A stretch of DNA of 24,987 nucleotides. Source: Erythrobacter donghaensis (lineage in GTDB: Bacteria; Pseudomonadota; Alphaproteobacteria; Sphingomonadales; Sphingomonadaceae). The translations under genes were made by a program, and so were the position numbers. The notes under the pieces are model-generated. The model ran no database searches. It worked only from the letters and a program-made list of their open reading frames with translations, and was not told the origin of the DNA. Below, piece by piece: positions 1 through 7,591 of this stretch. The stretch is from contig NZ_LSJS01000106.1 of NCBI RefSeq assembly GCF_001557325.1, forward strand, positions 1 through 24,987, in the 5' to 3' direction. Positions within the stretch are counted from its first letter, which is position 1. Every line of letters begins with the position of its first letter.

Positions 1-699
1 GGCCAGCGCCAGCGCGCGCTCGGCCTCGCGCAGCGCCGCGGCCTTGGTGGTGCGCGAGGCGAGGCGCTGCTGCTGTTCGAGCGCGGCGAGCTGGGCGCGG
101 CGCTGGAGAAGCGCGCTCTCGCCGCTGCGCGAGGCTGCAAGCGCCCGCGCGGCCTCGGCCTCGAGCGCGCGGCCGCGGTCGAGATCGCGGCGCAGGCTGG
201 CGGTGCGGGCGCGGATCTGCGGCACGGCGCTCGCCATCACGGCGCGGACGTGGACGACGTCTTCCAACGATCCGGGTTGGAGCGCAGCGAGCGCCAGCGG
301 GCGGCGCGTGGCGGTCTGGAGCGCGGCGGCAAGGCGCGCGGTGGGGGCCTGCCTGGCGGCGAGCCGCGCGGTGAGCTTGGCGCGCTGGTCCTTGGCGATG
401 GCGAGGCGGGCGCGGGCGGCCTCGATCTCCGCCTCGGCCTGCTGGATGCGCGCGGCGAGTGCGGCGGCCTCGCTGGCGGTCTTCTGCGCGGCCTCGGTCG
501 CGGCTGCGGCCTCGGCGGAGAGCTTTTGCGCGCGGGCGTCGGCCAGCTTGCCCTCCCGCGTGGCGCGGGCGAGCGCGGCTTCGGCCTCGGCGGGATCGAC
601 GAAGGCGGCCGGCGGGGCGGCGTCGCTCTCGGGCAGGGCAAGCCCCAACGCGGCACCGGTGCCGATCACGGCGAGGGCGGTGAGGATCAGGCGGCGCAT
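1..699 (-). CDS. EnvC-like murein hydrolase activator, N-terminal part (cut by window edge)
   Basis: The frame is open for 233 codons from an ATG at 699 to the left edge, so the C-terminus is missing. The protein starts with a signal-peptide-like stretch (MRRLILTALAVIGTGAALG). A long Ala/Glu/Arg/Gln-rich region with heptad character follows to the edge, typical of the periplasmic coiled coil of EnvC/NlpD-type activators of amidases that split septal peptidoglycan. The LytM/M23 domain expected at the C-terminus lies outside the window, so the family call rests on the coiled coil and on position: this gene usually follows rlmH in sphingomonads, often with a CtpA-type S41 protease next. It starts 7 bp after the rlmH stop and is probably co-transcribed with it. 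Another secreted coiled-coil protein cannot be excluded. Confidence 0.75.
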   Translation of the reverse strand, partial: MRRLILTALAVIGTGAALGLALPESDAAPPAAFVDPAEAEAALARATREGKLADARAQKLSAEAAAATEAAQKTASEAAALAARIQQAEAEIEAARARLAIAKDQRAKLTARLAARQAPTARLAAALQTATRRPLALAALQPGSLEDVVHVRAVMASAVPQIRARTASLRRDLDRGRALEAEAARALAASRSGESALLQRRAQLAALEQQQRLASRTTKAAALREAERALALA

Positions 700-706
700 G
701 GCGCTC

Positions 707-1129
707 TCATGCCCGATGATAGGGATGGCCTGCAAGGATGGTGGTGGCGCGGTAGAGCTGCTCCATCAGCATCGCGCGGGCCATCATGTGCGGCCAGGTG
801 GCCGGCCCGAAGGCGAGGAGGAGGTCGGCCGAGGCACGCTCGGCGTCCGAATGCCCGTCCGCCGCGCCGAGGAAGAAGCGGGTCTCGCGCACGCCTTCAT
901 CGCGCCACTTGCCGAGGAGGTGCGCGAAGCTTTCCGAGGACAAGGCCTTGCCGCGCTCGTCGAGCAGCACGGTGCGGTGGGGGGTGAGAGGGTCTGCGGC
1001 TTTCCCTGCGCCGGTATCGGGCCATTCGGTAAGCTTCACCGGCCAGGTCATGCGCTTGGCATAGCGCTCCACCAGCTCGCCCTCGGGCGACCGGCCGATT
1101 TTCCCGCGCGCGATGATGTGGAGGAGCAA
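707..1129 (-). CDS. rlmH: 23S rRNA (pseudouridine1915-N3)-methyltransferase RlmH
   Basis: This 140-aa protein has the length and layout of the SPOUT-class RlmH family, which methylates N3 of pseudouridine 1915 in helix 69 of 23S rRNA on assembled ribosomes. Visible signatures are the N-terminal strand [11 protein letters not shown], the knot-region loop FFLGAADG (family form GGxxG) and the C-terminal [17 protein letters not shown], which binds SAM and rRNA. The start codon is TTG at 1129, with an AGGGTGG-like ribosome binding site just upstream on the minus strand; no in-frame ATG fits the conserved N-terminus. It lies between rsfS and the EnvC-like gene, the usual rsfS-rlmH order of many bacteria, and both neighbours act at or after ribosome maturation. 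Confidence 0.95.
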   Translation of the reverse strand: MLLHIIARGKIGRSPEGELVERYAKRMTWPVKLTEWPDTGAGKAADPLTPHRTVLLDERGKALSSESFAHLLGKWRDEGVRETRFFLGAADGHSDAERASADLLLAFGPATWPHMMARAMLMEQLYRATTILAGHPYHRA

Positions 1130-1269
1130 AACGCCACCCTATGCTGTAGGCGCTGGTTCGGCCCGCAGGGCCGCGAGCGCACGCGCGCGAGCCGCAGGTG
1201 CTCTGCCGCGCAGCGGCAGAAACAGCACCGAGGACGTGCCCGCGGAGGCGGGCACGCAAACAAGGATTC
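1130..1269 (-). repeat. REP-like double hairpin between rsfS and rlmH
   Basis: The 140-bp gap holds two stem-loops. One has perfect 9-bp arms at 1235-1243 and 1248-1256 (CGTGCCCGC / GCGGGCACG) around a GGAG loop; it resembles the widespread proteobacterial REP-type palindrome with a CCCGCGNAGGCGGG core. The other has 8-bp arms at 1202-1209 and 1213-1220 (TCTGCCGC / GCGGCAGA), enclosed by a further GGTGCT/AGCACC pair. Neither is followed by a T-tract on the minus strand, so I read them as REP-like or mRNA-processing structures rather than a clear Rho-independent terminator. Confidence 0.5.
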
Positions 1270-1719
1270 CTAGTTCCGACCCATCATCGACGTTTCCGAA
1301 CCTTCGAACGACCACATCCGCTCAAGGTTGTAGAAGCTGCGCACTTCGGGGCGGAACAGGTGGATCACCACGTCGCCCGCGTCGATCAGCACCCAGTCGG
1401 CGGCCGGCAGGCCTTCGACGCGGGCGTGGCCGTAGCCGGCCTGCTTGATCGCCTCGGCGAGCTTCTGCGCCATCGACGCCACCTGCCGGGTCGAGCGCCC
1501 GCTCGCGATCACCATGTGATCGGCGATCGAGCTCTTGCCTTCGAGCGGGATGGTGACGACGTCCTGCGCCTGGTCGTCGTCGAGCTGCGTCAGCACCAGC
1601 TGGTGCAGGGCGGCCGGGCCCACTTCAGACCCGCCCAGCGGCGCGGTGAGCGACTGGGCGAGCTTGGTGGCGACCTGCGTGGCCCCCAGCGGGAGCGATG
1701 CGACAATGGCCTCGTTCAT
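1270..1719 (-). CDS. rsfS: Ribosome silencing factor RsfS
   Basis: From the ATG at 1719 this is a 149-aa RsfS/Iojap (DUF143) protein. It binds uL14 on the 50S subunit and blocks 30S joining during starvation. The conserved core starts near residue 38 (LHQLVLTQLDDDQAQDVVTI) and includes the family signatures SSIADHMVIASGRSTRQV (residues 63-80) and the ADWVLIDAGDVVIHLF strand pair (107-122), then the RSFYNLERMW tail. About 37 residues precede the core, a common alphaproteobacterial extension. An upstream in-frame ATG at 1764 would add 15 residues, but those codons have many A/T third positions and look non-coding. A GGAG lies about 14 nt before the chosen ATG. It follows nadD by 90 bp in the proA-nadD-rsfS-rlmH operon. 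Confidence 0.93.
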   Translation of the reverse strand: MNEAIVASLPLGATQVATKLAQSLTAPLGGSEVGPAALHQLVLTQLDDDQAQDVVTIPLEGKSSIADHMVIASGRSTRQVASMAQKLAEAIKQAGYGHARVEGLPAADWVLIDAGDVVIHLFRPEVRSFYNLERMWSFEGSETSMMGRN

Positions 1720-1809
1720 CGGCAATCGGATATCTCCAGAGTGCGGGGCGATGGAAGCCGGCATGACGCAGACCGGCCGGGGAACACGCCGAAACGCGGA
1801 TTGCGCGCT

Positions 1810-2475
1810 TCATGCGTCCTCCCATGACCGGATGCTGCGGAATGTCAGCCGATCGCGCACCGGTGCGTCTTTATCCTTGCCGAGCAACTGCTCGGCCCAC
1901 CCGGCATGCGCACGGCGGATCGCCGTGGCCGAGCGGTGGTCAGGATCGAAACGCAATAACACCAGGGCTGGTGCGCTCCATTGCCCCCTTGTGCGAAAAC
2001 CGGCTGCGGGCACGATATAGCGCCGGAGCCAGGCCATGGCGGGGCTCGTCATGGCGGCTGCATCATACCCCGGACGCGCGATGACCGCAATCGGCATTGT
2101 CCGCGCGATCCTCCGCCAGCCGCGCCACAAGTGGAACTGGGCGAGGTTGTCGGCCCCCATCAGCCACACGAAGCGCCGCTTGGGATAGCGCCGCACGAGC
2201 TTTCTCAGCGTGTCGACGGTGTAGCGCGTGTCGAGATCGAGCTCGATCGCCGAAGGCACGATCCGGGCGCGCCGCGCCTGCTTTTCCGCCGAGCGCAGGC
2301 GGGCCTTGAGCGAGCCCATGTCGTCCTGCGGTTTCAGGGGGTTGCCGGGAGAGACCAGCCACCAGGTCTCCTCCAGCCCGAGCGCCTCGGCAGCGAACAA
2401 GGTGATGCGCCGGTGCCCGCCATGCGCGGGGTTGAAGCTGCCGCCGAGCAGCCCGGTCAGTTGCGGGCGGGCCAT
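1810..2475 (-). CDS. nadD: Nicotinate-nucleotide adenylyltransferase NadD
   Basis: This 221-aa enzyme adenylates nicotinate mononucleotide to deamido-NAD in NAD biosynthesis. The N-terminal GGSFNPAHGGH (residues 11-21) is the nucleotidyltransferase (T/H)xGH-type ATP motif, with H18 and H21 as ATP-binding residues. The segment RRFVWLMGADNLAQFHLW is the second family signature, and RSATAIRR near the C-terminus stands for the ISSTxIR motif. I place the start at the ATG at 2475, where homology begins; the open frame runs much further upstream but only as an out-of-frame shadow of proA. The gene begins 5 bp after the proA stop, so its ribosome binding site lies in the end of proA and the two are probably translationally coupled. 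Confidence 0.94.
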   Translation of the reverse strand: MARPQLTGLLGGSFNPAHGGHRRITLFAAEALGLEETWWLVSPGNPLKPQDDMGSLKARLRSAEKQARRARIVPSAIELDLDTRYTVDTLRKLVRRYPKRRFVWLMGADNLAQFHLWRGWRRIARTMPIAVIARPGYDAAAMTSPAMAWLRRYIVPAAGFRTRGQWSAPALVLLRFDPDHRSATAIRRAHAGWAEQLLGKDKDAPVRDRLTFRSIRSWEDA

Positions 2476-2480
2476 CGGGA

Positions 2481-3770
2481 TTACGGGCGGGTTTGCCCGC
2501 TCCCGCGCACCTGCCACTTGTAGGTGGTCAGCCCTTCCAGCGCGACCGGTCCGCGTGCGTGCAGCCGCCCGGTCGCGATCCCGATCTCCGCACCGAGCCC
2601 GAACTCGCCCCCGTCGGCGAATTGCGAGGAGGCGTTGTGAATCACGATCGCGCTGTCGACTTCGTTGAGGAAGCGCTCCGCGACCGCCTCGTCGGCGGTC
2701 ACGATCGCGTCGGTATGATCGGAGGAGTGCCGCGCGATGTGGGCAAGGGCTTCGTCGAGCCCGTCGACCATCGCCACCGACAGGATCGCGTCGAGATATT
2801 CGGTGTCCCAATCCTCGGCGCTCGCCGGGATGACGCGCGGATCGAGCGCGGCGATGCGCGGATCGCCGCGCACCTCGCACCCGGCCGCGATCAGCGCGGC
2901 GACGAGCGGCGCGGGGGCGGGATAGGCGGCATCGATCAGCAGCGTTTCCATCGACCCGCAAATGCCGGTGCGCCGCAGCTTGGCGTTGAGGGCGATGGCC
3001 TCGGCCATGGCGGGGTCGGCGGCGGCGTGGACGTAGGTGTGGCAGATCCCGTCGAGATGGGCGAGCACCGGCACCCGCGCCTCGCCCTGCACCCGCTCCA
3101 CCAGGCTCCTGCCGCCGCGCGGAACGATCATGTCGATAAGCCCGCTCGCTCGCAGCATCGCGCCGACGCAGGCACGGTCCTGCGAGGGGATGAGCTGCAC
3201 CGCCGCGGCAGGCACGCCGCCCGCCACGAGGCCCTCCACCAGCGCGGCGTGGATCGCGCGGTTGGAATGCACCGCCTCGCTCCCCCCGCGCAGGATCGCC
3301 GCATTGCCCGCGCGGACGCACAGCGCGGCGGCATCGGCGGTGACGTTCGGGCGGCTTTCGTAGATGATCCCGATGGTGCCGATGGGCACGCGGATGCGCT
3401 GGAAATGGAGGCCGTTGGGCTGGGCGTAGGCATCGAACACCTCGCCCACCGGATCGGGCAGATCGGCGACCGCCGCGACCGCATCGGCGACACCCGCGAG
3501 CCGCGCCTTGTCGAGCATCAGCCGGTCGAGCATCGCGCCCGAAAGCCCGCGCGCCTTGCCCGCGGCGAGGTCCTCGGCATTGGCCGCCAGCACCTGCGGC
3601 GCGGCAGCCCGCAGCGCCTCGGCGGCGCGGCGCAGCGCGGCGGCGCGCGCTTCGCTCGGCAGCGCGGCCAGCTGGCGCTGCGCGGCGCGTGCCTCGCGTG
3701 CAAGCGCGCTCACCAGCGCGGCGGGATCGGCGGCCTCGGCAGACGGAAGGACGGCGGTCAACTTGGTCAT
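2481..3770 (-). CDS. proA: Glutamate-5-semialdehyde dehydrogenase (gamma-glutamyl phosphate reductase) ProA
   Basis: This 429-aa cytosolic enzyme reduces gamma-glutamyl phosphate to glutamate-5-semialdehyde with NADPH, the second step of proline synthesis. It has the aldehyde-dehydrogenase superfamily fold and full family length. Recognisable blocks are the cofactor-domain PIGTIGIIYESRPNVT (residues 129-144), the SNRAIHAAL segment, the IVPRGGRSLVERV strand, and the catalytic RRTGICGSMETLL with Cys271. The ATG at 3770 is preceded by AGGCGG at 5-nt spacing; the frame stays open to 3926, but that part has no homology. It is the first gene of the operon with nadD, rsfS, rlmH and the EnvC-like gene. 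No proB is in the window. Confidence 0.96.
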   Translation of the reverse strand: MTKLTAVLPSAEAADPAALVSALAREARAAQRQLAALPSEARAAALRRAAEALRAAAPQVLAANAEDLAAGKARGLSGAMLDRLMLDKARLAGVADAVAAVADLPDPVGEVFDAYAQPNGLHFQRIRVPIGTIGIIYESRPNVTADAAALCVRAGNAAILRGGSEAVHSNRAIHAALVEGLVAGGVPAAAVQLIPSQDRACVGAMLRASGLIDMIVPRGGRSLVERVQGEARVPVLAHLDGICHTYVHAAADPAMAEAIALNAKLRRTGICGSMETLLIDAAYPAPAPLVAALIAAGCEVRGDPRIAALDPRVIPASAEDWDTEYLDAILSVAMVDGLDEALAHIARHSSDHTDAIVTADEAVAERFLNEVDSAIVIHNASSQFADGGEFGLGAEIGIATGRLHARGPVALEGLTTYKWQVRGSGQTRP

Positions 3771-4015
3771 ATATCCGCCTCTAGCACCCTGCGCCCCGCC
3801 TGTCAGGCCCGCCCGCAAAGTGCCGATTCGCTGCCCGGGAAAGCGGGATTTGCGCAAGCCGTGCGACGAGCCGGCGGAACGTCCTGCAAACGATGATCGA
3901 TTCGCCGCGAATCCGCATCGGCTCACCTAGGAGAGCAATATAGGATTCGACCATAGGAGGCCGCGCTGATAGCGCCGCAGCCCGGGCACAACAAAAACAT
4001 TCCGGGGCCGCGATT
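3771..4015. promoter_or_regulatory. Divergent promoter region proA / M23 peptidase with clustered GANTC sites
   Basis: This 245-bp gene-free region must carry the promoters for proA (minus) and for the M23-bactofilin pair (plus). It has lower GC than its surroundings. Four GANTC sites, the target of the alphaproteobacterial cell-cycle methyltransferase CcrM, fall in 124 bp: 3825-3829, 3899-3903, 3909-3913 and 3944-3948. An AT-rich GCAATATAGG at about 3936-3945 could contribute a -10 element, but I cannot assign convincing -35/-10 pairs. Confidence 0.55.
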
Positions 4016-5197
4016 TTGTCAATCAGAGATACCGCACATGCGTGGGGCGACCGGCTGCGGCAATGGTTCCCCGACCGCGAGTTCTTCATGCGCGCCGACG
4101 GACAGGTGCGCTTCATCAAGCTCTCCTCGCAGCTCCAGATGCGCGTTGCCGCGGGCGTCGTCGCGGTCGCCTTCCTGTGGCTGGTCGCGCTCGCCGTGAT
4201 GGCCTGGGGCCAGTACCGCGCCGAGGCCGACCTTGCCTCCTTCGCCGACGAGAAGGCCCGGGTCGCCAAGGCGGGCGAGCGGATCAAGGAATATGGCGGC
4301 AATCTCGACAAGGTGGTCGATGACCTCAAGGAGCGTCAGGACTTCCTCGACGAGATGGCGCGCATGCTGCCCGAGGACATGGTCCGCGAAGGCGCGGCGA
4401 GCGGGACGATCACCGATTCGACCCGCGAGGCGGGCGAGACGGTCAGGAAGGTCAGCGCACTGATCCCGCAGGCCAAGGGCCTCGCCGAGATCGAGGCGCG
4501 GCAGCTCGCCTTTGCCGAGCGGCTCACCCGCTTCGCCGATGCCCGCGCGCGCCGTGCCGAAATGGCGATGCGCAAGCTCAATCTCGATCCCCGGCTCATG
4601 ACCCGCGAGACGCAGCAGGCGATGGGCGGCCCCTTCGAGGCGCTGCTCGGCGGCAGCGAGGATATCGACCCGCGCTTCGAGCGGCTGGGCCTCAGCCTCG
4701 CGCGCATGGCGGTGCTCGAGCGCGCGCTCGACGGCATCCCGCAGGTGGTTCCCGCGAGCGTCGAGAGCATCACCTCGGGCTTCGGCTTCCGCCGCGATCC
4801 CTTCAACGGCAGCGCGGCGATGCATGCCGGGATCGACTTCAAGGGCCCGATGGGCTCGCCGGTGTTTGCCGCCGCCGATGGCCGCGTGACCTTCGTCGGG
4901 CAGAAGTCGGGCTATGGCAATGTCGTCGAGATCACCCACGGCAACGGAATGTTGACCCGTTACGCGCACCTTTCGCGCTTCGATGTCAAGGTGGGCCAGC
5001 AGGTCGCTGCGGGCACGACCATCGCCGGGCTCGGCTCGACCGGGCGCTCGACGGGGCCGCACCTGCACTTCGAAGTCCGCATCAATGACCGCGCGGTCAA
5101 TCCGCGCCCGTTTCTGGAGGCCGCCCCCGATGTTCTCAAGGAAGTCCGCGCAGCCGGATCCGGTTCCCCTGCCCGCCGCCCCGTCGCGGTCCGCTAA
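4016..5197 (+). CDS. Membrane-anchored M23 (LytM) family peptidoglycan endopeptidase
   Basis: This 393-aa protein has a cytoplasmic tail of about 42 residues and one membrane span (about 43-65). A periplasmic coiled-coil or helical region follows (about 68-240), then a C-terminal M23 domain (about 250-365). The zinc-site motifs are intact: H270 and D274 in MHAGID, H318 in YAHLS, and HLH at 349-351, so an active DD-endopeptidase is expected. The start is TTG at 4016; the next in-frame ATG (4088) would remove 24 residues of the tail. The bactofilin gene overlaps its 3' end. M23 peptidases paired with bactofilins (Csd1/CcmA in Helicobacter, LmdC/BacA in Hyphomonas) remodel the wall at sites marked by the bactofilin polymer, and the cytoplasmic tail is the likely contact. 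The partnership here is inferred from context. Confidence 0.9.
   Translation: MSIRDTAHAWGDRLRQWFPDREFFMRADGQVRFIKLSSQLQMRVAAGVVAVAFLWLVALAVMAWGQYRAEADLASFADEKARVAKAGERIKEYGGNLDKVVDDLKERQDFLDEMARMLPEDMVREGAASGTITDSTREAGETVRKVSALIPQAKGLAEIEARQLAFAERLTRFADARARRAEMAMRKLNLDPRLMTRETQQAMGGPFEALLGGSEDIDPRFERLGLSLARMAVLERALDGIPQVVPASVESITSGFGFRRDPFNGSAAMHAGIDFKGPMGSPVFAAADGRVTFVGQKSGYGNVVEITHGNGMLTRYAHLSRFDVKVGQQVAAGTTIAGLGSTGRSTGPHLHFEVRINDRAVNPRPFLEAAPDVLKEVRAAGSGSPARRPVAVR
5116..5120 (+). promoter_or_regulatory. Ribosome binding site for the long bactofilin form
   Basis: GGAGG lies 9 nt before the ATG at 5130, inside the M23 coding frame. It supports the upstream start that encodes the MFSRK N-terminus. 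A competing AGGAG at 5199-5203, directly after the M23 stop, serves the ATGs at 5208 and 5211. Confidence 0.6.
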
Positions 5198-5585
5198 CAG
5201 GAGCAGCATGATGGCCTCTGGCTCGACCTTCTCGGTGATCGGCGCGGATGTGACCATCACCGGCAACATCTCGGCGACGGCCGACCTGCACATCGACGGC
5301 CGGATCGATGGCGACATCACCTGCGCCTCGCTGGTGCAGGGCGAGAAGAGCGCGATCGGCGGCGCGGTGGTGGCCGACAGCGCGCGGCTCGCCGGCAAGG
5401 TGACGGGTTCGATCACTGCCAAGGAGCTGGTGATCCTCAAGACCGCCCGGATCGAGGGCGATGTGCATTACGATGCGCTCACCATCGAACAGGGTGCCGA
5501 GGTCGACGGGCGGTTTGCCCCCAATGCGCGGCAGGCGGTCAAGGCCGTGCCGAGCGCCCCCGTGCAGATCGAAGCGGCGGAGTAG
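5130..5585 (+). CDS. Bactofilin (polymer-forming cytoskeletal protein)
   Basis: From the ATG at 5130 the protein has 151 residues. A bactofilin beta-helix domain (DUF583) spans about residues 35-135, with the repeating hydrophobic/Gly pattern seen in SVIGADVTITGNI, DLHIDGRIDGDIT, ARLAGKVTGSIT and ARIEGDVHYDALTIEQGAEVDG. A short disordered C-terminus follows. I prefer 5130 because it gives the N-terminus MFSRKSAQPDP, matching the MFSK-type membrane-targeting sequence of alphaproteobacterial bactofilins, and because GGAGG lies 9 nt upstream. This start overlaps the M23 gene by 68 bp. A second pair of starts (ATGATG at 5208 and 5211) also has AGGAG just upstream and would give a 124-125-aa protein lacking the targeting peptide. 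Bactofilins polymerise without nucleotide and scaffold wall enzymes or chromosome-segregation proteins. Confidence 0.92.
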   Translation: MFSRKSAQPDPVPLPAAPSRSANRSSMMASGSTFSVIGADVTITGNISATADLHIDGRIDGDITCASLVQGEKSAIGGAVVADSARLAGKVTGSITAKELVILKTARIEGDVHYDALTIEQGAEVDGRFAPNARQAVKAVPSAPVQIEAAE

Positions 5586-5594
5586 ACCCGATTT

Positions 5595-5632
5595 CTCCCC
5601 TCCCCTTGGGTAGGGGCTGGGGGTGGGGGTTC
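5595..5632. repeat. C/G-tract intergenic repeat after bactofilin
   Basis: A run of CTCCCCTCCCC followed by TTGGGT and AGGGGCTGGGGGTGGGGG can fold into a hairpin ten bases after the bactofilin stop. It resembles the C-rich/G-rich dispersed repeats common between genes in sphingomonads and may act as a weak bidirectional terminator. The following 5633-5824 holds no supportable gene, only a short direct repeat of TAGCCATGCA at 5754-5763 and 5776-5785. Confidence 0.5.
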
Positions 5633-5824
5633 GATATCAGCGGGCGTGGAGCACCCGTCTTCAACCCATTGGCGCGGCGCGCCAGCTTGGCTTTCCCGCG
5701 AGAGAGGGGGCCATAGAGCCTGCGCCCGTTCCTGTGCCAAGCCTGTGGCGGCGTAGCCATGCAGTAACGCGGTCATAGCCATGCAATGGCGAGGTTGTTG
5801 CGGCCGTTCGGCGCGCGGCGGCGA

Positions 5825-5840
5825 TGTTTCACGTGAAACA
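5825..5840. promoter_or_regulatory. parS centromere site (ParB binding palindrome)
   Basis: The 16-bp perfect palindrome TGTTTCACGTGAAACA is identical to the bacterial consensus parS, the ParB CTPase loading site for chromosome segregation. It lies in the non-coding gap between the bactofilin stop (5585) and the ligase stop (5862), so it is not a by-product of protein coding. parS sites normally cluster near the replication origin, which suggests this window is in the origin-proximal part of the chromosome. No parA or parB is in the window. Confidence 0.9.
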
Positions 5841-5861
5841 TTTGGCGAACCGCCGCGCCTG

Positions 5862-7535
5862 TCAGAGCACCTCGGCCCGCAGCGTCTTGCGATCCAGCTT
5901 GCCGATCATCGTCTTGGGCAGGCTTTCGCGCACCACCACCATGTCGACCCGCTCGTGCTTGCCGATCTTCGCGTTGAGCCAACCGGCCAGCTCCTCGCCG
6001 GTCGCGGTGGCGCCTTCGTTGAGGGTGACATAGGCGCGCGGCACCTCGCCGCGATATTCCTCGGGAACGCCGATCACCAGCGCCTCCTTTACCGCGGGAT
6101 GTTCGAGGATCACGTCCTCGACCACGCTCGGGAACACCTTGAACCCGCCTACCGCGATCATGTCCTTGATGCGGTCGACGATCTCGAGGAATCCTTCCGC
6201 ATCCACCCGCGCGACATCGCCGGTGCGCAGGTAGCGCTTGCCTTCGATGGTGACGAAGCAGTCGGCATCGGCTTCCGGGCGGTTCCAGTAGCCCCGCATC
6301 ACCTGCGGGCCGTGCACCGCAAGCTCGCCGGGTTCGCCCTCGGGCGCGAGCTTCGTCGGGTCTTCCTTGTCGAGCAGGGCGATCCCTGTTCCCGGCACCA
6401 GCTGGCCGATGGTGCCGCGCTTGCGGGTGCCGTCATAGGGATTGGCCGAGACCACCCCCGCGCTCTCGGTGAGGCCGTACCCCTCGCAGATGCGCACCCC
6501 CGTCACCGCCTCGAATTTCTCGTGCACCGGCCCCGGCATCGGCGCGCCGCCCGAAATGCAGACCTTGAGGCTGGAGAGATCGGTCTTGGGCAGGTCCGGG
6601 TGATCGAGGATCGCCTGGAACATCGTCGGCACGCCCGGAAAGCCGGTGCAGCGGTAGCGCTGGATCGTCTCGAGCACCTGCTTGGTCTCGAACCGCGGCA
6701 CCATCGCGATCGACGCGCCGGTCACCATCGCGTGGTTGAGCAGCGCGGTGTTGGCGAAGACATGGAAGAAGGGCAGCGCGCCCATGAACACCTCGGCCGT
6801 GGGGTTGCCGAAGGGATTGAGCGCGGCGACCTGCTGGGCGTTCACCGAGAGCTGGTCATGCCCCAGCATCGCCCCCTTGGGGCGCCCGGTGGTGCCGCCG
6901 GTATATTGGAGGAGGGCGAGATCTGCGGGGGTGACCTCGACTGGCGCCGGCGCGGTGCCGGGGGTCATCTCGCCCCAGCTCCTGATCGCCGCGCCATAGG
7001 CGACATCGGCAATCTGATCGCGCTTCAGCAGCTTGAGCGCGATCCCCTTGTACCACGGCAGCATGTCGGCAAGGCTGCCCACCACCAGCGTCTCGAGCGC
7101 AGAGCCCCCCAGCACCTTGCTGGCGGTCTTGTAGAGTTCGGGCACGTCGACCGTCACCAGCACCTTGGTGCCGCTGTCGCCCACCTGCCAGCTCAGCTCC
7201 TCGACCGAATAGAGCGGCGAGAAGTTCACCACCACCGCGCCCGCCATCATCGCGCCGTAATAGGCGGCAGCGTAGATCGGGACGTTGGGGAGGAACAGGC
7301 CGACCCGGTCGCCCTTGGCGATGCCCAGCGCCTGAAGCCCGGCAGCAAAGGCGCGGGCCTGCTTGTGGATCTGGGCGTAGCTGTAGGTGCGCCCGAGGAA
7401 ATGCAGGAACGGCGCGTGCGGGTTCATCTGCACCGTCCGTTCGAGCAGCGCGGACAGGCTCGCCGGGGCGAAAGTCGTCGCGAGCGGGACGGGGTGATGA
7501 TAGGCGGCCGGTGCGGGGGCGATACTGACAGTCAT
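5862..7535 (-). CDS. Long-chain fatty acid--CoA ligase (FadD-like, AMP-forming)
   Basis: This 557-aa ANL-superfamily enzyme activates a carboxylic acid through an acyl-adenylate and transfers it to CoA; length and sequence fit long-chain acyl-CoA synthetases feeding beta-oxidation. Visible motifs are the phosphate loop YTGGTTGRPKG (residues 211-221), PFFHVFANT, the adenine-site YGLTES, the hinge region YLRTGDVARVDAEGF followed by DRIKDMI, and the catalytic-lysine tail PKTMIGKLDRKTLR. The ATG at 7535 matches the usual start; the open frame extends 27 codons upstream without homology. It is monocistronic, flanked by parS on one side and an inverted repeat on the other. A TTGCG-N4-CGCAA dyad 57 bp upstream may be an operator. 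Substrate chain length cannot be read from sequence. Confidence 0.92.
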   Translation of the reverse strand: MTVSIAPAPAAYHHPVPLATTFAPASLSALLERTVQMNPHAPFLHFLGRTYSYAQIHKQARAFAAGLQALGIAKGDRVGLFLPNVPIYAAAYYGAMMAGAVVVNFSPLYSVEELSWQVGDSGTKVLVTVDVPELYKTASKVLGGSALETLVVGSLADMLPWYKGIALKLLKRDQIADVAYGAAIRSWGEMTPGTAPAPVEVTPADLALLQYTGGTTGRPKGAMLGHDQLSVNAQQVAALNPFGNPTAEVFMGALPFFHVFANTALLNHAMVTGASIAMVPRFETKQVLETIQRYRCTGFPGVPTMFQAILDHPDLPKTDLSSLKVCISGGAPMPGPVHEKFEAVTGVRICEGYGLTESAGVVSANPYDGTRKRGTIGQLVPGTGIALLDKEDPTKLAPEGEPGELAVHGPQVMRGYWNRPEADADCFVTIEGKRYLRTGDVARVDAEGFLEIVDRIKDMIAVGGFKVFPSVVEDVILEHPAVKEALVIGVPEEYRGEVPRAYVTLNEGATATGEELAGWLNAKIGKHERVDMVVVRESLPKTMIGKLDRKTLRAEVL

Positions 7536-7591
7536 GTCAGTAATTCTGGCGCACAATGGCATGGCGCACAAGCGAAACTGCGGGAACTTCC

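Noticed and set aside
1720..1764. Earlier ATG adding 15 residues to RsfS
   Set aside because: The extra codons have many A/T third positions and no homology; possible but less likely than the ATG at 1719.
2476..3321. Upstream extension of nadD to 503 residues
   Set aside because: The added part is an Arg-rich out-of-frame reading of proA; family homology begins at the ATG at 2475.
5633..5824. Possible gene remnant or peptide (frame ending ...PHPQPLPKGRGE) behind the bactofilin gene
   Set aside because: This is the translation of the C/G-tract repeat, with no ribosome binding site and no conserved protein pattern.
5824..6033. Small frames beginning MFHVKH on both strands
   Set aside because: These residues are just the translation of the parS palindrome; the rest of each frame runs antisense to, or out of phase with, the ligase gene.
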